NCBI GenBank assembly: GCA_003118195.1
Contig: BEXV01000461.1
Coordinates: forward strand, 91,053-155,052
Direction of reading: 5' to 3'
DNA from: Hemicentrotus pulcherrimus
Taxonomy: Eukaryota; Echinodermata; Echinoidea; Camarodonta; Strongylocentrotidae
Length of the DNA stretch: 64,000 nucleotides
The notes beneath the pieces were generated by a model. It had not been told where the DNA came from, did not search any database, and saw only the letters and a program-made list of their open reading frames with translations. Positions 19,328 through 31,300 of the stretch are shown here, in pieces; position 1 is the first letter of the stretch; every line of letters starts with the position of its first letter. The translations under genes were made by a program, and so were the position numbers.

Positions 19328-22300
19328 CTATAGTGGAAACAAAACAATAACAAAAATATAGTTTTAAACCAATCAAATTATATTTCTGCCTCTATTTGAC
19401 TATTTCTTACAGATATGGATGAAATCATTAGAGAGAGAGAGAGAGGGGAAAAAAAGATGTAGTTTTCAGGTTTACAGAAATGATACCAAATTACTCAGAG
19501 TTGGTTTGGACAGGGATGTGCGGCTTAAGCCTCCAAACCCATCTCCATTTTAAAGGGTGATTGTTGGCAGCTTCGGCAAGAACTTTGGATAAAAAAGCGA
19601 AATGGTTGCAGTTATTTTTGCATCTGGGTTTTGCACTTCAGTAAGAGTATGGGTGAAGTATTATAATGAAGGTAATAGGGACCCATTTTCAAAGCCTTAA
19701 TCTTAAAGTGGCACCAGTAGGAATATTTGTTTTCTTTTAAAAAGCAACCAATTTAAGTGGCACATCCCTATATACTGTAATTAGCCGAGTAACCCCTGCC
19801 TCCAGGATGAGAGGATCATAGAAAGGACTGATTCTCACCTGGAAACACTTCTAGGAATGCACTCTTGAAGCTATATCCCATGGTATTAGCCCCTAAACAG
19901 ATGTACATCCCAGCATCATCTGATGTAGCATAAGAAATGATGAGTTTGTTGAGGTACGACCCATCTGGTCTTGGAAGAACATCACCAGCAGGAAGCACCA
20001 CAAAGTACTGACCATCCATCTCGATGGTTGCATTGGTAGGGGTGCTGTGCGTTTCAACCCTCTTCAGCCATTGGATGTGAGGCTTGATATCGCTACGCAC
20101 CCGACATTGGAATGATGTTGTGCCACCAAACTCCACTGTGGTGTTGACAGGGTGCTCCCCTAGTAGCTCAGGCTTCTTCTTCACTTGATCTGAAAAGAAA
20201 GGGAAAGAAAAAATAAATAAGGTAATCAAAAAGACATTACTTTTTGTGGCATTTGCATATACTCATTGAAAAAATACTGTATACTTCAAATAGAAGATAA
20301 AAGTGGTTAAATGATGAATGAATTCATAAGAACATTTTGAGAGAAACACATTGGGATTTCCAGGATAACTAACAATTATTCAGTGTAGTTGCTTTGATTT
20401 CTTTTTTATCTTTATTTTATATGTCTATTCATACATCAGTAATTGGTTCACTCTCTTTTTCTGGGGACAATGTTTTACTCCAAAGTACATATAGGATGTG
20501 TTTGTGTTTGGGGATTACCTTGCAATTCAGAACACTAGTTCAATTATCAAGACTTTCATAAGTTGAATATTTTCAACAATTGGTTAGGAATTAGTGTGTC
20601 TGTTCGTTGCACAAGCTAAACGTTAAAACACAATATCGAGAAATACTAATTCTCTGGGACACATCAGCAAGGCAGGGACAATATTTCTGCAGAAAGTGCT
20701 TTTACTATTCACTGCAATTGTTATATTTCTGCAGGTAGTTTTGATTTACAAATACAAACAAGTAGATCCATAAATGAAAAGATAATTTCAAAATTGAATA
20801 ATTTGATTATTTTCCATATATATAAATGTTTATTGCAAGGCAAAACTAGTCACCACCACCAGGAATATATATATATATCATGCAATCAACATAAATCAAA
20901 CATGCCACATAAAACAAAGAACGGCTCAGTCAGGACTCTTCTGCATTATAAGAAGAGGAAGTAATATCTATAAGGACAGAAGTGTTTCCTTCTTTCACAG
21001 TAAATATTGAATAAAATGCAAAAGCATTTGGCAGATGGCAAAAAAGCGAGCAAAAATCATTGAACAGGTAATGCGCTTTTTACCTTTAGGAAATAAAATT
21101 GGTCAAATTAGTATTTCAAAAATCAATTATATGTGAAAAAACATTGATTTTTGCTATGGTTATTAAATCATAATGCCAATAATGTGTCTAATTTGTTTGT
21201 GTGACTGATTTATTTCATGATAAAAGCACCTTGCCTTTTCTATTTCCAAAAGAAGCACCAATTGAACATGGCGTCTTCCCCCCCCCCCTTTTCATAAACC
21301 TAACGTCAATGGAGGTAACGAAGCAGTAGACTAGAGAAAATATGCTACCATCTGGCTGCCACTCACCTACTACATCTACTTCATAGGTGGCGTTTATACG
21401 ACCGTGCTTGTTAAAAACTATGCACATGTAGGTGCCGCTATCTCCTGGCTTTAAGTGGCTCAACTTGAGTGTGAACTGTCTTGATTGCTTGCCCTCTGTT
21501 ATGACCATTCGTGTGCCGTCCTTTTCCCATACTATCTCCGGACGAGGATGGCCGGAAGCCTTGCACTTTAACCGCACAGAACTGTTAAGGGGCTTCATTA
21601 TCTTTTGGGCCTTCATCATTTTGCTCAGCTCAGAAAATTGAGGCATAGCTGAATAAACATATAAACATAAAGACATGCACAAGAGACGCACAAAAAGAGA
21701 AAAAAAAAAAAAAGGGAGAAATGAAAAATGGAACAATCCAAGGGTCCAATGTAACAGAGATTGTTTGGAGGATTTGAGGAAAGTGATATTGGTTTGTATA
21801 AGGGGATTAGGAGTAGGATAAGGGAAATGAATTTGAATTGGATGACATTCAGTATAACATTGATTGAACAAGTACAAACTTGTTAACACCACACAGATGA
21901 TTTTCTATAGTTAACTGAAAGGTGAGTTACAGGATGATACTGACAAACGAATGGTCAAGATCCTAACAATGAACAAACTTATTACATTCCCACGCCATCA
22001 ACGTCTAAGATGCAACTACTTTATAATGTCTACTTACCAAGACATTATAACTTCGCTATGATTTATAAGCAAACGTTATGACCTAGATCTATCATCTAGT
22101 CTGATTCCCAATCCTCTTTCAGTTCAACATGCTGAAGTGAACACTGAGAAATCACTCAATATTAATTGGTTTGCTACAGCGTCTGCAATAGTCTTAAAGC
22201 ATAGAAGAAAGCTATAACCTTTTTTAACTACAACTACTGAGCTAATGAACACCAAGAAGAAATATAATGCACACATAAGTAAATGGAGGTTGGTTCTTGC

Positions 22301-25300
22301 ATTGAAAAACTGGATGTCTTGAGGCAAACTTGGTGAACTTTTCAGCTAATTCACTATAATTTTAGAGTAGTATAGCACCAAATATGACAATTTTTCTAGA
22401 GATTCCTTTTTTTTTTCTTCTATTATGCTTCAAAAGTTATTAACCAGTCTATGTCTTGGATTTTTCTGCTTTCCTCCAAAGTAGTTTGCTATCAAGATTG
22501 GATCGTATAGCATCCAATTTAAGTTATGGAACATGGGCTGATTCAAACTTCTGTTCATCATGTAGAACTTCTAGTTCTACAGACACAGCAAAACCATTGC
22601 CCATGAAAATAATATCTTACACTATACACATAGGAAGCTACTGATATACTTATACTTACTTCCAGATGTGGGTCTATCAGGTCTATCCTCTACTGTAGGT
22701 GTGTCTACTCGGCTAGGATCTTCTTCAGGACTACTTGATCCATCTATGGTAAGCAAAGGATGGAAAATAAATATCAAAATCATTAGCATTGACCATGCCA
22801 ATCCATTGTGGATTGTATCTACTCAAGACTGAGCATTTTGATGAGAATAGGTATGAGAAGGAACTATTTTCTTTTTGAGATATATAGGCATTCAGAAAAA
22901 AAATAAAGACATGCTCATTCACACTCACGATCATATAATGCCTTGATCTGAAAGTTGAATACTGATGCGTATTACCATGGACCTACTAGGTCTGTGGTAA
23001 TACTGTAAATCCATAAAGTTTTGCAACATGACTGTTTCACATATTTTGAATGACTGCCATTCGCAAGGCAAAAACCTTTCAGGTATTGCACAAATTTAAT
23101 GGAAAAAATTCTGAGTACTAGTAGACTATGGGCGCGTTTATCTAGCTCTAGGCTTGCCGCTAGATATGTACATATCGAACCCCACTATCGAACCCCACTA
23201 TCAAACCCCACTATACGATCGTGATTCACGGGATGTCACGTTTATCTACACTTCACGATTCACGATAAAGGCCTTGTCTCTTCGCAGCTGCTCAGCGCCA
23301 TTTGACCCGGGAAGCAAACAGTTTGTTTGAGGTCAACTACACACACATGCTTGTACACAGCACATGGCGCGCACTAGCCTCCGAACCGGAAATTAACATT
23401 GGGAGGTCCGATTTGTATGTGAGGTACAAAAGAGCTTTGCGTTTATCTAGCTCTCAGAAACGTGATTCTGGCTGTATGTCACATTCAAAACGCACCTTTT
23501 TGCGTCTTTAGATATGGGCATATCTAAAGACGTTTGNCCCTGACCCTAATTTCATGAATACACACCCTAAAAATTATCCTGGACCGGGGCCCCTTCCCCC
23601 AAAAGTGAGTGTGGATCCCTGGCATCCCTGCTTTAGTTTAGACCACCTAACTCGTCTGGAACCCCTCCCTTTCACACATTCTCTAATTGCAGTCCTCTTC
23701 AGAGCTTTTCTTTGCTTCTTTTCACAGTTTGACGCAAACCTCTCAAATCATTAATTCCATCAAACTACTATTCATTCATCCTGCTTTCTTAATACCCAGT
23801 CCACAAAACACACAAGTAAACAAATCATCACTAGTACTAAGGATAAAGAGGGAAAGAGAGATTAAAAAACAAACCTACAATGGAAGGTTCCCCTTCCCAC
23901 TTCTTGATTTATCAGTCTATTCTGTTTTCAATTCATCAACAATTCAGAGCTATTACACAGCTAACATGGACTCAATAAAAGCAAAGATTTGCACTCGATT
24001 CATATGTAAATGATGCCTCTTTTGTCCAGTGTTCTTGCATTAGCACTGGCGCCTGAATCCAAGTGGTTTAAATTTCGGTCCCTTTTTGGAATGCCTGTGT
24101 TTTTTCTTCCAAGTGTTTACTCTCTGTAAACTTTGCAGCATACCAGTCTTGAGTGATATGTGCACAGTCCCTTCTTTCTTTCTTTCCCAGCTTCAGATGC
24201 TTGCGCAGCTCTTTGCAATGATCTATTTGACTTTTGTCTGAATTCTGGAGAAAAACTGATTTTCTATGAGGAATGTGAGCATGAATACAGGAGGTTGAAC
24301 CATCTGCTGGGTTTACTGGACCATATCAAGTTTATCAACTACTAAGAGCCAGGATGTAGGTTGACTCTACAGTTATACAGTTAAAAACAAAATCATTCAT
24401 ACCCTTACCTAGTTATGTAGTAGTTATTAAGTACATGTATATAAAAATTGAATTTGTACCGATTTATGTTTCTTGAAAGTGTGACATATTAAAGCTTATA
24501 ACTAAAAGAATTCAACAAAGGCCCTGCTACAACCAGTCAACCTTTCATTCTTGAGTTACAGAAGAAGAAAAAAACCTTACAAGGGGTATGAATACGTTAG
24601 TTGTGTAAACAGATGATTTTATGCTCTTCTCACTGTCAGCATAATACTGGTATACCTGCAATTTTTTAGCAGAATAGAAAGTTGTGGTTTTACATCACTA
24701 GATAGAGAGTAAATGTATATGTAGCATTGTGATGTGGTACGCCACTTGATTATTTTTTTGTTTTTGCAATTAAAGCAATCGTATTCCGCATTTTCAGTAC
24801 AGAATGCATACCTTTAAAGAGAAATCCAACCTAATCAATAAACTACTCTAAAAGAAAACAGAGCAACAGATTGGTAGACGTTTGGAAGAAATAAATGAGA
24901 AAGTTATGATCCCTGTAAGTATGGACACTTCAATTTGGCTGAAATTGGCTGCAGTGTCACTGTAATGAAGCACCAGACAACTTTCTCTTCTTTTCCAAGA
25001 CACTAAATTACTAAAATGTCAATTTTCCAAAATGAATCATGATAATATAATTTTCCTACTCAGTAACTTGCTTTTAGTAGGCTTTGATGTCCCTTTTCAT
25101 AACATCTCAGTGCTCTATTGAAGTTTCAATTAACAAAGAATTGCCTTCACAATGCAATATGTAGTTAGATGGAGAGAGACATAGAGAGAGAGACAGAGAG
25201 AGCCAGAGAGAGGGAGAAGGAGAGCGGTTTGTGAAAATGAGAGAAANNNNNNNNNNNNNNNNNNNNNNNNNNNNNNNNNNNNNNNNNNNNNNNNNNNNNN

Positions 25301-28300
25301 NNNNNNNNNNNNNNNNNNNNNNNNNNNNNNNNNNNNNNNNNNNNNNNNNNNNNNNNNNNNNNNNNNNNNNNNNNNNNNNNNNNNNNNNNNNNNNNNNNNN
25401 NNNNNNNNNNNNNNNNNNNNNNNNNNNNNNNNNNNNNNNNNNNNNNNNNNNNNNNNNNNNNNNNNNNNNNNNNNNNNNNNNNNNNNNNNNNNNNNNNNNN
25501 NNNNNNNNNNNNNNNNNNNNNNNNNNNNNNNNNNNNNNNNNNNNNNNNNNNNNNNNNNNNNNNNNNNNNNNNNNNNNNNNNNNNNNNNNNNNNNNNNNNN
25601 NNNNNNNNNNNNNNNNNNNNNNNNNNNNNNNNNNNNNNNNNNNNNNNNNNNNNNNNNNNNNNNNNNNNNNNNNNNNNNNNNNNNNNNNNNNNNNNNNNNN
25701 NNNNNNNNNNNNNNNNNNNNNNNNNNNNNNNNNNNNNNNNNNNNNNNNNNNNNNNNNNNNNNNNNNNNNNNNNNNNNNGGGGGGGGGGGGTTAGTCTCTG
25801 GTTTTCAGACATGCTTTATGACCATACCCTGGAAACTTCATAGGATATTTGATCGCTTACATATCTTTCATATGCATGTAAGGAAAATGTGAATACATGT
25901 AAATTAATATACCATGCGAATCAGCAGTATCATAAGTTGTTCTGATGGACTTCTCAACCACTAAATACTTAGAATGGAATTTATGATGGCATAGAGTTTC
26001 TTAAAGAAATTGTTTTTACTATTTCTTCTAGTGCCCATTCATCTACTCTATGGTGGAAAAATGTGAGCTTTGGAGTTGTTTTTTAGTAAAACTAACTGCC
26101 AAAGTTTTCTTAAATGAAGGGTTAAATATTTATTAAAACACTCTAAATGAGAAAATAAACATCCTTTATTGGTCAGCTAACTCAGCTTGATCAACTAAAG
26201 ATAGCCTATGCTTAATTTTCATGGTGAATGAAAAGAAGTGAAAAAACTTCAGAGTTTCCCCACAAGACCAAGAACTTCATTCACCACAGATCTATAAAAA
26301 GCAGTATAAACACCAGCTTGAAGACTAGTCTAAGCCCTTCTTTCCCCCTCTTTCTCCCTGTATTCTCCAAGGAGCCTGGTGTTGGTGGTAATAAACCAAG
26401 CTCCCATTATGTGGATGGATAATTGCTTGGGTTGACAGCCCAGCTCTGAGGGGGCTACTTGAGAGGTTAGCCCCGGGGCGATAGGGGTGCTTTCAGGCTG
26501 GTGACAGGCTGCCCCATTGGGGCCAATCGCTTACAAGTCTCCACTGGTATTGAAAGGAGTAAGAGAAAGTATGAAGAACAACTGAGGCAGAGACCACACG
26601 ACCTCAAGGATCACAGACTCCATAATGAATCCTGTCCTATCAGATCAATGTTATTTGGAACTCCTGTACCTGGACAAATTTCCTTGTGAAAAGTATTTCA
26701 GTAATGTACATCTAGACATTAATTGAACTGATAAAAGCAGACAATGGTACCACTCTGATGATCATTGACAGAATGCCTGTATGACCCTGTGCTTTGTACT
26801 CAAGACTAGCATAGAGAATTCACAACCAACTGACAGTACTTTCAGTTCAGAAAGAAAGAAAGAACTCCCTTTGGCAGAAAGTTTACTTTAGAGTTTAGCA
26901 TTAGAAAGGAGTATGTGGGCAATAAATCGATCTAATTTGTAGTCACATGTCCCAATTCATTCAATGATACGCATCAAATGATTTTTTTTAAATCATGGGA
27001 AGTTCCTCATCTTTTTGCAGAGCTCATAAACATCATGTTCAGATTAAATAAAAGATTATTCTTGGTACTATGAAATAAATTGGCGCTGTCCGTGAAATAA
27101 CTTCACATTTTGAAGCATATATTGTAGCCCTCAAAAACAATACAAGCTTTGTGTAGGTAAATATCTGTAATGTCTAAAACTTTAGTTCATTCACCTCCAT
27201 TGGAATACAGGAGTGCTTAGGCCTATAGTTTCCCCGATTCCCAAATGCCAGAATGTTTGGGGTAGATGTGTGTCCCAACTTGGGACATTGTCCTAATTGT
27301 CATCACCAATTTTCTGTGTTAGACAATAACATAAGGAAAGACAGAAAGAGAAGACAATAACAAAAAAGAATTAAAAAAAAGAATAACATAAGGAAGGCTA
27401 GAAATAGAAGATAGAATTATAAAATTAAGGGAAAAAAGAATTTCAAGTAGAGAAGACAGGTCCAGGAAAGTGAGTGAGAATGGGATCTAAGGCTTACATG
27501 TTACTGAAGATAAAACTTCTGATTCAGACAATGACTCCTAGACAAATATTCTTACACACCTTCACAGACTAATCTCATATCTACTAAAGACCACCTTTTA
27601 AAGTATTTTATCATTGGTGTTTGCTGATCGCTAAGTTTAGTGCATGCTCGAGGAAAAATGCAGAAGTGACGAGAAAAGCTATTGGGTAAAGATCTTGCAA
27701 CATTTACACTTTTAACAACCAGATGATGACTCAGAAATCAAACAAGAGATTATCTCTCAAATTTCATATTTTTGCCTCCCCCCCCCCCCCCCCCTCCCAG
27801 TAAGTGACCCTAAGCAATGCGATAGGCTGATGTGACAAATCAGCGTTTAAACAAGTGCAGAAGTGGTCGATTCACCATCATTTGCCATTCGTCTATGATG
27901 AAATGGAGCACAAAACCGGAGCACATTGTGTGGGAAATGTTTGCTATCGACTAGATGCCGAGAGGGGGTGTCGGCACCATCAAAGGGCTGATGGCCCTGG
28001 GGCAAGGAGAGTGAAGGAGGAGGGAGCGAGGGAGATAGAAGCTCAGAATGAAAGGGGGAGGGTTAAGAAATGTGGCATAGATAGAGAAAGATGATCAAGA
28101 CAGATCAAGAGAGGATTCAGAGGAGATTGAAGGAACATGTGATAAGAGAGAGAGAAAGTGAGAGAGAGAGAGTGAGAGAGAGAGAGAGAGGATAGATAAA
28201 AGAAGGAAAACCCAGACAGGTTCAATAAGGAAAAAAAGTAAATGATAAGACAAAACACACAAATGACCAACACTGTAAGTGAATGAGAATGAGAAAAAGG

Positions 28301-31300
28301 AGAGAGTTTCCATTTGGACACAAATCAAAGAAAATAGTAAACACAGATATATGCATATTGTTTTCGAGAGACATAACGAGAAGAAGAAACTTGTCAAGAC
28401 CAGGTCCATTGCACCATTGATGAAACCTACAAACACTGTTTTCATTATGCCCCCTCTTCCTGTTTAGACTATCAACATTGATCCTATGGATATATGAAAG
28501 CAAGATACAATAAGTAATATAAGTGTGTCTAGTCTGAACACATAGTGAAAGGCAGGTTTGAGTATTGTTTCAAATAAAAACTCAATGACGAATCATGGCC
28601 CTAATCTCATCTAAACATATCAGCAAATGGGACTGGCCCTATAGACATTCATGACTTGACGAACTGATACTGGAATGTATACTTGATTTGACATTTGTTC
28701 ATCCTATTATCTTCTTGAAGAACACATCTTTTAATGTCATGTCAGGTATAAAAGGACTAATTTGATTTAAGGAAGTACCAGCTAAGAGTAAGACGTTATG
28801 GATCTAACTTTTTACATTCTTACTACCAATAACTATGCACCCACTTCAAATACATATAGTTACCAGTACTCAAGATTCTCCTGCATTTCATCTATGATTT
28901 TCACAAAGCAAATCATACTTTAATAAACGAAGGCTTAGTTATAAATGGATAGGCTATATACCATATCATCAAAAAGTTTGTCACAGATATCATTGACCAT
29001 TTCTTCCATGAGTATGAATGTTAACAAATTGAATAATTCTGATCACTTATGTTTTGATTTGTTATTTTCTTGAGGGGGGGGGGGTAAGGATGGTAGACTG
29101 TATACAGGGGGGAAAATAAAGGATGATGCAAATAATGGCAATCAGTCTTAGAAGTAGGATAATCTGCCCCTATCGCCAAGCCGATATTTAGGAGTGTCTT
29201 TGAAGAGGGAGGAATCTTTGATGATGTCACCCAATAGTTTGTGCAGGGGATTACAAGGAGATATCAAATATTACTAGAGGAGAGAGATGGTCAGATCAGG
29301 TTCCAGTCGCTATGCTCAGATGTTTCACCTCATCTTCACTGAATGGTTAGAGAGAAAATTCGGCCCTTAAAGGTAATCTTACATTTTGGATATGAACTGT
29401 ATTTGGATGGGGGAAAACCCTGTAAGTCATTATAAATCTATGATTGCATAAACCTTGTTTTACCAGAAATAATGTTTACAAAATTAGTCAGATGTGATAA
29501 CTATAGAAGGACCTTCACTAAACATGCATTAACACAGATTAGCAAACAGGGCACTTTGTACTGACATATTGACCTGAATGAACAAAAAGTGTTTATCATT
29601 TGTTTTTTATTATTAAATGTCTAATCCATACCTGCATTCTATCATATTTCAGATTACAATACTGCAGTGACTGTTTCCTTGGAATTTATCTGAGTTATAT
29701 CGTCCTTGTTTTCACGAAGTGACGGTAGTGAGGAAAATTATAACGCAAAGTGAATGCAATTTTTTTTCACTACCGTCACTTCGTGAAAACAGCGACGATA
29801 TATTTTGTTTCTACCTAACTTGTACATGTAGATCCATAATTGATACAATGTGATGAGTTAGATGTCTGGAAGAATAGAAGTCTATTCTCAGAGCTTTAAT
29901 TAATTCCTCGCAATTCACAACCAATGTTACTGAAAAATGTCAAATATAAAAATAAAAAATAAGATAAAAGAGCGTTGGATAACTCTGAAAGATTAAGAGC
30001 TTATTTCTATTTTGTTTGAATTGGAGAAATTTGATGAACCTACAATCATGTACATGCAATTCAATGGAGCTGTAAACATTAGTGCTGTCATCGACAAGCC
30101 TTCTGTCGACAACCTTGTCGATAAAAGTGAATTTTTACGGGAAGGCGACATGTAGACAGGGATAGTATATTGTCGACAAGAATCAACCCATTCATAGGCT
30201 TTACACGCACTTTGAATCATTTTACAAACAACACTGTTTTGTTTTGGTTTTGTGTAATTTGTATTTCAAAGTGAACACAAACTCGAAATCGGTCATCTCA
30301 CTTACGGCTGCAGCAAATAAAAATCATTTACGAACAATTGTTGGCATGCACGCCGGTGTTGGAAGGATTGCATCCTTCCAACCATCTGTCGACAATGTGT
30401 CGTTGTCGGTTAAAATTCAAGACGACATGTCCACAAAGATTTTTTTTCTCGATGACAGCACTAGTGAACATCCTCATCAACACATAACCACTGTCTAATT
30501 CTTTTTTGCAATGTATTAGGTTCAATTACTTCAACAGCCATTTAAAGTTGATATTTAGTATTGTTCTGTACAACAGCCACTTTACCTATATGTTGAGGCA
30601 CTGCAAAGAGCATGTAAGCTGAGAGTCATGATTTATGCTTCAGAATTTTATAGCAGGTCATAGGACTCTTCACAAATTTCAAGAGGGTTGTAAATTTGTG
30701 TGCTCCAGGCCTATTCCCACAAATCTAATCCCAAGAAATCTCACTTTAAAACATTCTGATAAAATTCTGCCTCCAACCTGCAATAGGTATTTTGATCAGT
30801 AGACTATTTCCAGCATTTAAACATGCTAGGAAATCATCTTTATATAACATTGATCTTATTAAGATCACAGCAGTCATTCTCAGAATTCATCTCTACTTGA
30901 AGATTTTTGACACTTCATCATCAATAAACAATCTTATTCATAACAACAATGCCAAAACAAATCCATTATTATCCCTCCATATTTCCTTCATAAATTTGAT
31001 ATTCATGGCAACCATACAAATTGCAGGTAAAATAAAAAAAATCTCATTTCGTCTTTGTTTGTGCATTACAAATTATTTGTAAGATTTGTCAATTGCAACT
31101 AAAATCACACTATAAATGTGTTCTTTGGTGAATTAACAATTGAATTTTAAAAACTATCTTTTACACTGCTGAAAAACCCACAAGAAACTGTTGGTGTCTG
31201 ATAATTTTAGTTTTGTGTGAGTTTTGCACATGCACCACTTGTCGTAGCTCTGCATAATTCGCTGGTGTTTTGACTTTGAGAGTGAGCATTGACACTACAA

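Noticed and set aside
25165..25812. Open frames crossing the second gap
   Set aside because: They consist of N plus GA repeat translation.
30244..30498. 84-residue open frame near the hAT-type element
   Set aside because: It lies mostly inside the MITE and shows no transposase motif.
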